Shown: one piece after another, positions 18,282-26,944 of the stretch | Layout: each line of letters opens with the position of its first letter | Numbering within the stretch: the stretch's first letter is position 1 | Assembly: GCA_964364175.1 (NCBI GenBank) | Contig: CAYILR010000007.1 | Location: 47,384-111,383, forward strand | Direction of reading: 5' to 3' | DNA: 64,000 bases | Origin: CAYILR01 sp964364175 | GTDB lineage: Bacteria > Bdellovibrionota > UBA1018 | Translations under genes and position numbers: made by a program | Notes under the pieces: model-generated | Databases searched by the model: none | Told to the model about the DNA's origin: nothing | The model's input: the letters and a program-made list of their open reading frames with translations, nothing else

Positions 18282-19442
18282 CTAGTCACACCTAAGAACT
18301 TTAAACCCAACGTTGTAGTCGTTATATCCAGGTTGCGGAGTAGGCCAACTATACGAAGCTCCATCTGTGGTGCTTTTGTATGTACATGTCTCCCCATTGC
18401 CACTACAACTTGTGCTATTATTCTCTGCGTATTCAATATTCCCACCTGTCGTATCGGCTTTGAACGTAAAAGCATAGGTCGTCCCATTAGTAAGCGTATA
18501 AGCGGCATCGAGCGGCAGTCCAACTTGCGACAGGGTGGTTGTAATTAAGCTATCCGCACCCACCGCCAACTGGCCATCCGCTAAATGGCTGGACACACCC
18601 TCAATGCACGGACTCCAGGAAGCGACACAATTCCCCGGAGTCCCGTATGCCATAATGCCATAGGTAAACGAATTGACGATCGTACCCGGCGTTTTTCGCA
18701 TCAGCAACTTAAACCCATCCACCACAAGTACAGTGGAAGATTCATTCCAAAACAATGCAGCGATCTTAGTCCATCCAGTCGTACTGAGGGCAACTTCCTC
18801 TGCTCTAGAATTCAGCTTTTGCAACCCAGTATCAGCAGCTGTCACCATACTCCCGATGGTATCCTTGATCGCCGTGCTGCTAGAACATCGCGCCACAGAT
18901 GCACCCTTAAGTGCAATCGTATCCGACTTCGGTTTTCCATCACTTTTATAATTCAACTTCAGGTTTTGAGTATAGCCAGAGCCGGTCGTATCCCCCCATG
19001 AACCTTGGCTTGGCTTGAACTGGACAGCCAAAATACAAGATTCACCGCTATTCAATGATTGTTTACAAGTTCCACCGACGCCAGGATATCCATTTTGAAG
19101 GAAAAAAGGATAGGTAGGCGCAGACTCAACAGCCATCGAATCGACTTTAGCTGAACCGGTATTCTTTACCGTAATCTTGATCACCGAAGAAGAGGTTGTT
19201 GCCAGCGAACCGAAGTCATAGCTGGTTGCAGCTGTTGTCGCAGCTCCAGGAAAGTAAGATAAATCCGCTTTCACACACTGAGTGGACCCACTCGCTCCGA
19301 ATCGGGATGCCCCGGTGCAAACTCCCTCCGACTGCGCGCATCCATAAAGAGCGCTCATCCCCACCAAAAGCGCTGCCGCCCCTAAAATTTCTAAGCTGCC
19401 TTTGTAACTCAGTAGATTTTTTTTCATAATCGTTATTTTCAT
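18282..19442 (-). CDS. Large surface lipoprotein with an Ig-like domain, unknown function
   Basis: A 386-residue lipoprotein. The N-terminus has a hydrophobic stretch ending in the lipobox ALYGC, so the mature protein should start at that Cys (about residue 35). Residues about 70-175 resemble an ASPM/SPD-2/Hydin-like immunoglobulin fold (SYDFGSLATTSSSVIKITVK, GESCILAVQFKPSQG). The rest is Ser/Thr/Gly-rich with several paired cysteines and no motif I recognise. AAGGA lies 8 bases before the ATG at 19442. It is 11 bp downstream of an outer-membrane barrel gene on the same strand, so the two are probably co-transcribed. A surface or periplasm-facing structural role is inferred. The gene converges with the activator-like gene. 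Confidence 0.7.
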   Translation of the reverse strand: MKITIMKKNLLSYKGSLEILGAAALLVGMSALYGCAQSEGVCTGASRFGASGSTQCVKADLSYFPGAATTAATSYDFGSLATTSSSVIKITVKNTGSAKVDSMAVESAPTYPFFLQNGYPGVGGTCKQSLNSGESCILAVQFKPSQGSWGDTTGSGYTQNLKLNYKSDGKPKSDTIALKGASVARCSSSTAIKDTIGSMVTAADTGLQKLNSRAEEVALSTTGWTKIAALFWNESSTVLVVDGFKLLMRKTPGTIVNSFTYGIMAYGTPGNCVASWSPCIEGVSSHLADGQLAVGADSLITTTLSQVGLPLDAAYTLTNGTTYAFTFKADTTGGNIEYAENNSTSCSGNGETCTYKSTTDGASYSWPTPQPGYNDYNVGFKVLRCD

Positions 19443-19453
19443 AAAAGTATTCC

Positions 19454-20062
19454 TTATTTGCCGCCGCCAATGCGCAGACCCAGCAACACTTGAGCATCAT
19501 TGTAGTAAAACTTGTCAATACTTGCGTGGTTAAACAATCCGTAGAGGTATCGGCCTTCCAGAAACAGACCCACGAACGAACTCGTGAAGATCGAAATTCG
19601 TGCCGCACCCATCGCGCCCCCAGTGTAGGACTTCAACGATGCCTCACCAAAAGTCATTGCAGTCGAGTTAGCTCCTTTTCCAGAACGGCTCAACCCCACC
19701 CCGTAGGTTCCATAGACCCCTGCGCCAATTCCAAAAAATTCTGCGAAATTCAGCCACATCAAGAGAGGAACATCCACATAGGTGCCTGTGACGCTGATAT
19801 TTTTTCCAGTCAGATCAAACGACCTCTGCAGGTAGGTCACATCCAGTTCAATTCCAATGAGCGAACCCAGCATTCCCTGAATACCGGCCATTCCGCCAAA
19901 TCCCGCTGTGCCTGCATATGCAGTACTCTGGCCATCAGAAGGTGATGTCGAATTGTACATCCCCCCCAAATAGAACTTGGGCAAGGCATGCGCCGTATTT
20001 GCCGTCATGATGATTGTTGCTAGAACTGCTCCCCACCCAAAAATTCCCTTTTTGTGATCCAT
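19454..20062 (-). CDS. Outer-membrane beta-barrel protein, unknown function
   Basis: A 202-residue protein with a signal peptide (residues 1 to about 26, ending TANTAHA). The mature part has glycine-rich amphipathic strands typical of an eight-stranded barrel: KFYLGGMYNSTS, GIELDVTYLQRSFDL, GTYVDVPLLMWLNF, FFGIGAGVYGTYGVGLS, FVGLFLEGRYLYGLFN and AQVLLGLRIGGGK. The pattern resembles the OMP_b-brl families often found in this kind of genome. I cannot assign a function. It precedes the large lipoprotein by 11 bp and probably shares its transcript. The upstream 96 bases are AT-rich and may hold the promoter, but no clear boxes are visible. Confidence 0.7.
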   Translation of the reverse strand: MDHKKGIFGWGAVLATIIMTANTAHALPKFYLGGMYNSTSPSDGQSTAYAGTAGFGGMAGIQGMLGSLIGIELDVTYLQRSFDLTGKNISVTGTYVDVPLLMWLNFAEFFGIGAGVYGTYGVGLSRSGKGANSTAMTFGEASLKSYTGGAMGAARISIFTSSFVGLFLEGRYLYGLFNHASIDKFYYNDAQVLLGLRIGGGK

Positions 20063-20158
20063 ATGATGAAATGTTCACCCCACTTCATCAATCACGCAAC
20101 AAGAAAAATTAAAAAAAATCAAATTTTGAAATATTATTTTAAAGTAATTTTAAAATAG

Positions 20159-20497
20159 CTACTGATGAAAACCCATCGCCTCAGCATTTTTTAAATCTTT
20201 TTTGGAAATTCGATAGGCGTTTTTCTTGCCTGTCGGCATACCACATGCCTGCGCATGCATCAGGCCATCCTCCAGCTTTTTTGCCTCGAAAACTGCTACA
20301 CCCATTTTTTTCAACGCTTCAGCGCCTGCCGCAAGCGCATCTTTGCCTGTTGAATCACACGACTTACTGCCATCTTCTCTCATCACCCAGGTCGATTCAT
20401 CTTCGCTCGGTTTGGGTGACATAGCCCAAATATCTCGCCGCGATGTTCCAAAAAATACAATAACGACACAAATCAATTTCAAAGTAATTGTTTTCAA
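20159..20497 (-). CDS. Small exported protein, unknown function
   Basis: About 112 residues, with an N-terminal hydrophobic segment (LKLICVVIVFFG) serving as signal peptide and a hydrophilic mature part. That part carries two cysteines about 45 residues apart (KSCDS, AQACGMP) that could pair. It ends with a lysine-rich helix (ISKKDLKNAEAMGF). I recognise no family. The start is uncertain: TTG at 20497 overlaps the upstream gene's stop as TTGA, while a GTG at 20518 would overlap by 25 bp. Either way it is translationally linked to the outer-membrane protein gene before it. The adjacency suggests a periplasmic partner of that protein, which is inference. Confidence 0.55.
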   Translation of the reverse strand: MKTITLKLICVVIVFFGTSRRDIWAMSPKPSEDESTWVMREDGSKSCDSTGKDALAAGAEALKKMGVAVFEAKKLEDGLMHAQACGMPTGKKNAYRISKKDLKNAEAMGFHQ

Positions 20498-21342
20498 AAC
20501 AGCGTCCCGTTCAACCACATCCCAACAAATGAATTTCTCGTAGTAATCCCCAATCCATCAATCGGATGCACTTGCAAATAGGGAAATACCGTCAAGTAAG
20601 AACTCATCATATAAGAAACACCCCCATAAACCTGAAAAAATGTGCGGTTCCAATCTCCCCAGCGATTTGCCACGGATTTCCGGTTTTCGTTATAAACACC
20701 CAGCGTTGCTGTCAGTTTAGGGTTGATCGCGTAATTGACCATTGGACTGATGATGAGCGCTGCCTGCGTTTTTCTTCCCCTTTGTGATCCTTTTTCAAAA
20801 ACCGTCAAGTCTTCGTAAATAAAAAAGCGTGGACCTACTGATGCAAAAATCGACCACGGAGTTCCATTGAACGCATAATTTGTATTGATAAAAGCTCCTG
20901 GATTCAAAATAAAGGCCCTATCTCGCATGGTCTGAGTAGCAACCGGACCTGGCAAATCCGAATTCACCAAGGCTGTGGCAGTCAACTGGCCATTATTATA
21001 GAGCTGCGTTCCCAAAACCGGTCGCATACTCTCCCATCTCAATTTAGGTGAATTGGTGACCACCCATGTAAACCGAGTCTGGAGATCCAAACTAGTTTGC
21101 CGCGAAATTCGATAGCGAGCAGATACAATATTAAATAGATTGTCTCCTTCGTCCGAGGGATTGCCATCCTGTCCCGGAGTCATTCTCCAATCACAGCAAA
21201 GCTCGGGTCCCGAAACAATCGAGAAATAGTTAAGAGCGACTCTCTCCCGAAGAGTTTGAAATTCCTGATCTGCCGCCCAAGAGTAGACTCCGCCTAAAAA
21301 AAACAGTAGAATACTCCGTTGACTCAGCTTTTTCAAAGTCAT
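20494..21342 (-). CDS. Outer-membrane protein, paralogue of the protein at 30620-31609
   Basis: A 282-residue exported protein. The signal peptide (residues 1 to about 23) ends VYSWA. The mature part contains many aromatic strands (SLDLQTRFTWVV, AALIISPMVNYAI, FFQVYGGVSYMMSSYLTVFPY) and ends SFVGMWLNGTLF with a terminal Phe, as outer-membrane proteins do. Clear similarity to the 329-residue protein at 30620 is seen in three places: LNYFSIVSGP versus MNYFLFFSGP, SDEGDNLFNIVSARY versus TDDGLNLFHIVSLRG, and the C-termini. Function unknown. It is followed by a small exported protein that overlaps its stop, and preceded by the SprT-like gene ending 10 bp upstream. Confidence 0.7.
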   Translation of the reverse strand: MTLKKLSQRSILLFFLGGVYSWAADQEFQTLRERVALNYFSIVSGPELCCDWRMTPGQDGNPSDEGDNLFNIVSARYRISRQTSLDLQTRFTWVVTNSPKLRWESMRPVLGTQLYNNGQLTATALVNSDLPGPVATQTMRDRAFILNPGAFINTNYAFNGTPWSIFASVGPRFFIYEDLTVFEKGSQRGRKTQAALIISPMVNYAINPKLTATLGVYNENRKSVANRWGDWNRTFFQVYGGVSYMMSSYLTVFPYLQVHPIDGLGITTRNSFVGMWLNGTLF

Positions 21343-21352
21343 GAATTGGCCT

Positions 21353-21868
21353 CTATAACTTTTCCTGTTTACTCAAGCCTGAAACCCATTCTAAACGAAA
21401 TTTTGAATCAAAAAAACCCCGATTGTGTTTTTTACAACACTTTGCACACGCAAACTTCTTCGAGAGCTTCCGCCGGGTCGGGAACTCTTGATTGCAGCCC
21501 GGGCATCGATACATGTGTAAAAAAGGCCTTCGCTTGGGAACCTGGTTGTACCGGCTGACTCCAATGGCTTTCATTTTCTGCCAAAATTCCTCGGTATGAC
21601 CGTAGGGCCGATGTCTAACCCACAACCAATAGTGAATCATCTCGTGCCCGAGAGTGTCCAAAATCCAGAATCCCGCATCCTCCTCTCGCTCCAGTAAATA
21701 GGAGGCAATTTCGATCACTGGTGGCTGCTCCACGTGCCACTTCCTGCTGCCCGGGATAAATCTCCCTGCGCTGGCTCTCAGTCGGGAATTCCACCGCAAA
21801 ACCGGGGGCTCCAGGAACCCATCGAAAAACTGCTGATTTAATTGTTCAAAATGCGGGCACAAATCCAT
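21353..21868 (-). CDS. SprT-like zinc metalloprotein
   Basis: A 171-residue protein with the SprT-like fold. The zinc site is HEMIHYWLWVRHRPYGHTEEFW, with HExxH and a downstream His. A C-terminal zinc ribbon follows: CPGC, then CAKC about 22 residues later. Eukaryotic Spartan proteins with this domain cleave DNA-protein crosslinks; bacterial SprT members are poorly characterised, so protease activity is plausible but unproven. The open frame continues to 21949, but the ATG at 21868 has AAGG upstream. It also starts in sensible family sequence (MDLCPHFEQLNQQFF) and avoids overlap with the divergent mutS2 start. The closeness to a DNA-repair gene is suggestive. Confidence 0.78.
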   Translation of the reverse strand: MDLCPHFEQLNQQFFDGFLEPPVLRWNSRLRASAGRFIPGSRKWHVEQPPVIEIASYLLEREEDAGFWILDTLGHEMIHYWLWVRHRPYGHTEEFWQKMKAIGVSRYNQVPKRRPFLHMYRCPGCNQEFPTRRKLSKKFACAKCCKKHNRGFFDSKFRLEWVSGLSKQEKL

Positions 21869-21915
21869 CCTTGCACCTTGAGAGAAAATGCAATCGATGT
21901 CAATGTCCAGGCGAT

Positions 21916-24315
21916 ATGGATGCTGCTTGGACCCTGGAATGGGACTCACTCATCGAATTCTGCCTACAAGAAGCCCTGACGGAGCCTGCTCAAACACAAA
22001 TCCAGTCGCTCAACGAGCCAGAAAATTGGGCTCAAGACCTCCCCTCCGCCCGACTTCTCCAGCAAGAATGCTCCGAAACCCAAACCCTCCTCGAACGCGA
22101 AGGCCTATGGAATTGCCTCCGTGGGCTCGCGTCTCCGGCCAAAGCTTTTGAAACATTACAAAAAGATGGAATCGTCGACGTTCTAGGACTGCACCAGATC
22201 CGCCAATGGGCGGACGCAATGGACTACTGGGCTCAAATTCCTCGAGAGGAGCTCCGAGGCGAGCTTTTCAAAAAATCGATTTCTCAAATTGCGGACGTCA
22301 CTCATGTGCTGCGAACCCTCTCCAAGATCCTGACTCCCGAGGGAAGCCTCTCCGAAAACGCATCCCCCAAACTTGCATCCCTCAGTCAGTCCAGACGTTC
22401 CGTTCAGCAAGAAATCTCCGTACGACTCGATCAAACACTCAAGACCCTTTATTCGCAAGGCGTCCTACAAGAAAAATACAGCGACGTCCGGGATGGCCGG
22501 TACGTTATTCCCGTGAAAATCAGCCACCAAAGTGAAATCGAGGGGATTCTCCACGAGACTTCCGTCAGTAAACAAACCGTATTTATCGAACCCAAAGAAA
22601 TCACCCAACTCAATAATCAACTCAGAAAACTCGCTGGGGATATCGAAGTCGAGACCTTGATCATTCTTCAGACATGCTCCAAAACGATTCGGCCCTTCGC
22701 GCAAGACCTCGAGCTCGGCGCAGACATTCTCACTCACTGGGATTGCGCTCAAGCTCGCACACGGTTGGCGAGAAAATTCTCCGGCAAACCCATTCAAGTC
22801 AGCGAAAAGCGTGCCTTCCGCCTCAAATCGACTGCACACCCGCTGCTCTGGTTTTCACTCAAGCCCGAACAGATCATCAGAAATGATTTGAACTTCGGCG
22901 ATCCAGAGCAAGTTTTGCTTTTGACGGGGCCCAATACCGGCGGAAAAACCGTTTTCCTCAAAACTCTGGGGCTCGCAGCCATCTGCGCCCGAACTGGGTT
23001 TCCGTTTCCTGCATCCGAGCCGCCCCTCGTTCCTTTTGTAGATCGATTTTTTGTGGATATCGGCGATCCTCAATCGATTGAGCAAAATCTCTCCAGCTTT
23101 TCTGGACATGTTTTGAAACTCAAAGAAATCCTGGAGAATCTGACTCCGAACAGCCTGATTCTCTTGGATGAAATGAGTTCTGCTACTGATCCCGAAGAAG
23201 GCGCAGCTCTCAGCCGGGCATTCCTGGAAACTCTGATGGCGCAAGGAGCTCTTGTTGTTGCCACGACACACGATCCACACCTCAAAGCCATGGTGGCATC
23301 GGATCGACGCATGACTAGCGCCAGCATGGCCTTCGATGAAAAATCACGAACCCCCACTTATCAAATGGTGTTTGGTGTCCCCGGCCGCTCGCGTGCGCTG
23401 GAAACTGCTGAGCGGTTGGGACTGTCTCCCGCTGTTCTCAAACTCGCCAGAACTTATCTTTCGTCCAGTCACCAAAAGCTCGAGTCCTTACTCAGCACCT
23501 GGGAGAATCAAGTTCAGGAGGTTGCACTCGCACGCAAGGAGGCCTCACGACTGCGTGAGGAAGCCGAACAGTTTCGCAATCAATGGATGGAAAAAGTCCA
23601 GTCCACGATGGGCGATACACTCGAACGAACCAAACAACGGATGCGCAAAATTCTGGAACAAGCGCAAGACGAAGTTCGAATGAAGGTGAGGCAACTCGAC
23701 GAGAGCCGAAGCCGCAAGGATCTCAGTGAAGCCCGAGGAACTCTGTCCAACCTTGCTGCTTCGCTCGATTCACAAATCGAAAAAGCCGTGCGTGAGGAAG
23801 CGCCTCAACTCGCCGAACAGATTCTGGCTCCGACAACCGCTGCCCCCCCAGTTCCGGTAAGCAGTATTTCAATCGGCAGCTGGGTGAGAGTTCCCCGATG
23901 GAAGAGTGTGGGGCAAGTTCTGGACATCCAGGGCAACCGAATCAAAGTAGCGTTAGGCGCCATGCAAGTTCTACTCGAAGCTCACGAGTACGAGCTCACA
24001 AAACCCCCACAAGGACAAAGTGCCTCCCGACCCTCCAAAGCCAAAATGGAAACACAACGTCCCGCCACTCCCCCGAGCACTCTGGATGTTCGAGGCAAGC
24101 GATTGGACGAGGCGATGAGCGAAGTCGAGCAGTACCTGGACCAGGCCTACCGCTGTGGAGACCTGCAACAAGTTATCGTCGTCCACGGACTCGGCACCGG
24201 GGCACTCCGCGAGGGCACACGTCAGATTCTGGCAAAACTGCCCTACATCAAAACCTTCCAAGATGGTGGGCCTGGGCAGGGCGGCGCAGGAGCCACCTCG
24301 ATTGAGTTCGAGTAA
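21916..24315 (+). CDS. mutS2: MutS2 family endonuclease/ATPase with C-terminal Smr domain
   Basis: A 799-residue protein, the usual MutS2 length. The N-terminal half is the helical clamp and lever region (RDGRYVIPVKISHQSEIEG, VFIEPKEITQLNNQL). The ATPase has Walker A LLTGPNTGGKTVFLKTLG, Walker B SLILLDEMSSATDPEEGAA and VATTHDPHLK. A long charged coiled coil follows (about residues 525-640). The C-terminal Smr nuclease domain has LDVRGKRLDEAM and VVHGLGTGALREG. MutS2 acts on recombination intermediates and, in some bacteria, on collided ribosomes, rather than in mismatch repair. The start at 21916 is preceded by AGGCGAT; the frame continues upstream to 21871. A 57-bp repeat begins within its stop codon. 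Confidence 0.93.
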   Translation: MDAAWTLEWDSLIEFCLQEALTEPAQTQIQSLNEPENWAQDLPSARLLQQECSETQTLLEREGLWNCLRGLASPAKAFETLQKDGIVDVLGLHQIRQWADAMDYWAQIPREELRGELFKKSISQIADVTHVLRTLSKILTPEGSLSENASPKLASLSQSRRSVQQEISVRLDQTLKTLYSQGVLQEKYSDVRDGRYVIPVKISHQSEIEGILHETSVSKQTVFIEPKEITQLNNQLRKLAGDIEVETLIILQTCSKTIRPFAQDLELGADILTHWDCAQARTRLARKFSGKPIQVSEKRAFRLKSTAHPLLWFSLKPEQIIRNDLNFGDPEQVLLLTGPNTGGKTVFLKTLGLAAICARTGFPFPASEPPLVPFVDRFFVDIGDPQSIEQNLSSFSGHVLKLKEILENLTPNSLILLDEMSSATDPEEGAALSRAFLETLMAQGALVVATTHDPHLKAMVASDRRMTSASMAFDEKSRTPTYQMVFGVPGRSRALETAERLGLSPAVLKLARTYLSSSHQKLESLLSTWENQVQEVALARKEASRLREEAEQFRNQWMEKVQSTMGDTLERTKQRMRKILEQAQDEVRMKVRQLDESRSRKDLSEARGTLSNLAASLDSQIEKAVREEAPQLAEQILAPTTAAPPVPVSSISIGSWVRVPRWKSVGQVLDIQGNRIKVALGAMQVLLEAHEYELTKPPQGQSASRPSKAKMETQRPATPPSTLDVRGKRLDEAMSEVEQYLDQAYRCGDLQQVIVVHGLGTGALREGTRQILAKLPYIKTFQDGGPGQGGAGATSIEFE

Positions 24316-24370
24316 AAAGGTGTCCCATGCAAGGCAATGCCTTGCACCCTTTTTGATGCTTGGTGCGTCA
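24314..24370 (+). terminator. 57-bp hairpin repeat, copy 1 (likely terminator of mutS2)
   Basis: The repeat starts inside the mutS2 stop codon with an A-run. It then forms a stem TGCAAGGCA/TGCCTTGCA and ends the hairpin with CCCTTTTT, as an intrinsic terminator does. A further 16 bases follow. It is matched at 56 of 57 positions, on the opposite strand, by the copy at 59546-59602 in the end of mutY. Confidence 0.75.
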
Positions 24371-24434
24371 TTAGCGGCTGTGCTTTTTTCCAAACCTTGA
24401 CCTAGAGCGCCAATGACGTTAATGGATTGCCCAG

Positions 24435-25031
24435 ATGAAAATTAAATTACGGTTACTGATTATAGGTAGTTTCTTGCTTTTGTCTGCCCAAGCCCATGCA
24501 GGGATTTTCCCCTTCTACTGGGACGTTCAAGGAAGCGCCGGATTTCTGGGAGCGCCCGTGGCGAAAAAACAGAGTTATCCTATTCTGGTTCAAACGAGCG
24601 TCGGCGCTTCGCTCGGTTGGGAGCCCAGCATGTTGATCCCGATTTTCATCGGAGCTAGTTCGGACATGCGCTGGGTTGAGCAGTATTCCGCAGTCGATCC
24701 AACAGTCGGAAACTGGCGCGGTTGGAGATTCAACTTCATCTCTCCTCTGATCGGAATTCGATTTCTGGGTTTCACACTCAAAACAGACGCACAACTCGTA
24801 GGTGATTACGTTCTAAAAAATCCCAATGCTGCAGGACAGGTGATTCGATTCCAAAGACCACTGGGCATGCGAGTCCAATTTCTCCGACAAGTCCTTCCCG
24901 TCATTCAAGCTGGGATTCAGGGAGAATATCTGACTTTTCGTGGTCAAATGAATCACGAGCTGGGAGCTCAATCCATGAGTGCTCCCCTTCGACTTTGGAG
25001 TGTAGGACTTGTCCTGGGAGTTTCTCTCTAA
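24435..25031 (+). CDS. Outer-membrane barrel-like protein, unknown function
   Basis: A 198-residue protein with a signal peptide (residues 1-22, LLIIGSFLLLSAQAHA). The mature part shows alternating strands (FPFYWDVQGSAGFLG, LVQTSVGASLGWEPS, NFISPLIGIRFLGFTLKTDAQLVG, PLRLWSVGLVLGVSL) and ends in Leu after an amphipathic strand, consistent with a small outer-membrane barrel. I do not recognise the family. Its stop overlaps the ATG of the following lipoprotein as TAATG, so the two are translationally coupled, and a metallo-beta-lactamase-fold gene is coupled after that. The 119 bases upstream contain the mutS2 terminator repeat and probably this operon's promoter. Confidence 0.62.
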   Translation: MKIKLRLLIIGSFLLLSAQAHAGIFPFYWDVQGSAGFLGAPVAKKQSYPILVQTSVGASLGWEPSMLIPIFIGASSDMRWVEQYSAVDPTVGNWRGWRFNFISPLIGIRFLGFTLKTDAQLVGDYVLKNPNAAGQVIRFQRPLGMRVQFLRQVLPVIQAGIQGEYLTFRGQMNHELGAQSMSAPLRLWSVGLVLGVSL

Positions 25032-26086
25032 TGAAAACACCATCACACCTGTTGATTACGTTGATAGTTGCATCTCTCGCATTTTTCTCCGGCTGCGGAA
25101 AAAAAGGAGGTCTCTCCCCTGGCAACATGAGAAACTACACCGGTTCATCTGCACCTGGCGACACTTGGTACTGGACCTGGGATGTAGCGGCGCGCACCTT
25201 TTCCGCGCGAAGAGATGTCCTCGGAACACCCGGCACAGAATCAGACGATGCCAAAGCCAGCGGCAGCCTCGAATACCTGAGCTCAGGTTTTTATAAACTT
25301 TCCGTCCTCAGCACGAACGACCCCACTCGCATGCCAAAAGACCTTGTGATGTTTGCTCTGGAAGTTCCTGGCACTGCATTATTCATTCGGCCAGCGGTCT
25401 CCGCAGGGCATTTGATCACGGCAGTAGCGGCTGGCAACTGTTCTGACTCGAATGGGTCTTATGCCTGGATCAAAACTGGATTTTCTGCGACCACCTCGAA
25501 CCTCTACGCCAACGAAGCATTCGGTACGCTGGATCTGTCTGCGGACGGTTCAAAAATGAACCTGGTTGGATACGGACTGGGAAATGGCACGGTGTTTTCA
25601 AATATTTTCTCGGGCCTCTGCTCCAAAGGGCAAACCGTCTTCAATCAAATGGTGCTTCAGTCCGGTGGATTAAACGGAACACTCGCGATGGATCTCGGAC
25701 CCACAGCCGGGGGAATTTTCGGAGTCAAATCCAGCCCCATTAAAACCAGCGACCTCTTGGGAAAAACCTACTTGGGAATTCTCTCTTCATTCCGATCCAC
25801 GGGAGACGATTCTTCCGCAGTGAGGTTTCAGATGAATACGACTCTGGGCACAGGCTATCCTTTTCAAGATCTTCCCGGAGCCGTCCTCAACACGGCGATC
25901 TCGTACTCACTGCAAATCGACAGCATGCAAGGCAATCGAGTTTTTGCAACGCTCTCGACGGGCAGCTATTCTCGAGTCCTGAGAGGAATTGCTTTTCAAA
26001 ATAATGGAGTCACCGGAATTTTTCTGGTTGGCCAAGAATTCAATGGTGCATCTCCGATGAATCTGTTGTTAGTATCCCAGCTATGA
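25031..26086 (+). CDS. Lipoprotein of unknown function
   Basis: A 351-residue lipoprotein. The signal MKTPSHLLITLIVASLAFFSGC ends in a lipobox FSGC, with a lysine-rich start to the mature part (GKKGG). The rest is Gly/Ser/Thr-rich beta-type sequence with two further cysteines (GNCSDS, GLCSKG) and no motif I recognise. The frame is open from 24995, but the ATG at 25031 overlaps the preceding stop (TAATG) and gives the correct signal. Its own stop overlaps the next ATG (ATGA at 26083). The chain barrel protein, lipoprotein and MBL enzyme is unusual: two envelope proteins coupled to a probably cytosolic hydrolase. Confidence 0.7.
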   Translation: MKTPSHLLITLIVASLAFFSGCGKKGGLSPGNMRNYTGSSAPGDTWYWTWDVAARTFSARRDVLGTPGTESDDAKASGSLEYLSSGFYKLSVLSTNDPTRMPKDLVMFALEVPGTALFIRPAVSAGHLITAVAAGNCSDSNGSYAWIKTGFSATTSNLYANEAFGTLDLSADGSKMNLVGYGLGNGTVFSNIFSGLCSKGQTVFNQMVLQSGGLNGTLAMDLGPTAGGIFGVKSSPIKTSDLLGKTYLGILSSFRSTGDDSSAVRFQMNTTLGTGYPFQDLPGAVLNTAISYSLQIDSMQGNRVFATLSTGSYSRVLRGIAFQNNGVTGIFLVGQEFNGASPMNLLLVSQL

Positions 26087-26874
26087 AAATTCACGTCATC
26101 GGATGTGGTGAAGCATTTGATCAAGAATACGGGAACACTTCCTTTCTTTTCTCGGGTAAAGACCTCCCCACCATCCTCTTTGACTGCGGCTATCAAACTC
26201 CAGAGCGCCTTTGGAAACTGAAGCCCCAAGAGCAAAAACTGGATGCAGTTTGCCTCACTCACCTGCATGCTGATCATTGCTTTGGATTAGTCCCTTTATT
26301 AATTCGTTTTTGGGAAGAAAATCGCACACGCAAACTGATGATTTTCGGTCCTAAGGGAACCCGCAACCACATTCAGGAGCTGCTTGACTTAGGATATCCA
26401 GGCCTTCGAAAGAAGCTTGATTTCGAACTCGAATGGCAGGAGTGGACAATCAACGCTGAAATCATCGAGTGGCGAGGACTCTCGTTCCGAACGGCCAAAA
26501 CCGTTCACACTTTGATCAACCACAGCATTCGGGTGGACATCCCCGGTGACCCGCATGCCAGCTTCGGCATCAGTGGAGATGGGCAAATCACTCGTGAAAC
26601 ACGCGTTCTCTTTGCAGACGTGGGCTTGCTCATGCAGGAAATTTATACTTTGCGACCCCGCCGCTACGCGGTCCATGCAGATTTGAAAACCGTGGAGACC
26701 TACTTGAACGATTCCCTGATCAAGAAAATCGCCGGAACCCACTTCTCACGCACAGAAAATAAAAAAACAATCCAGCGCCTCAAACAACTGGAAGAAAGCG
26801 ATCCACGCTGGGTTGCTCTGGCTCCTGATACGGTATTTACCTACCGCAAACCCACCATCGGCTGGACAACCTAA
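26083..26874 (+). CDS. Metallo-beta-lactamase-fold hydrolase, RNase Z-like
   Basis: A 263-residue protein of the metallo-beta-lactamase superfamily closest to the RNase Z/arylsulfatase-like branch. Metal-binding motif THLHADHCFGL is near residue 61. NTSFLFSGKDLPTILFDCG precedes it, RVLFADVGLL supplies the bridging Asp region, and the C-terminal AGTHFSR supplies a last His. There is no signal peptide, so the protein is probably cytosolic. The length is shorter than tRNase Z and the substrate-binding exosite arm is not obvious, so tRNA processing cannot be assumed. The start overlaps the upstream lipoprotein stop by ATGA. Hydrolysis of a phosphodiester or thioester is the general expectation. 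Confidence 0.75.
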   Translation: MKIHVIGCGEAFDQEYGNTSFLFSGKDLPTILFDCGYQTPERLWKLKPQEQKLDAVCLTHLHADHCFGLVPLLIRFWEENRTRKLMIFGPKGTRNHIQELLDLGYPGLRKKLDFELEWQEWTINAEIIEWRGLSFRTAKTVHTLINHSIRVDIPGDPHASFGISGDGQITRETRVLFADVGLLMQEIYTLRPRRYAVHADLKTVETYLNDSLIKKIAGTHFSRTENKKTIQRLKQLEESDPRWVALAPDTVFTYRKPTIGWTT

Positions 26875-26944
26875 TTCAAATCCTCTGATTTCAGCATTGA
26901 TTTTTGAGGACCCACGCTGTCTGATGCCGAGCAAGGAGAACTCT

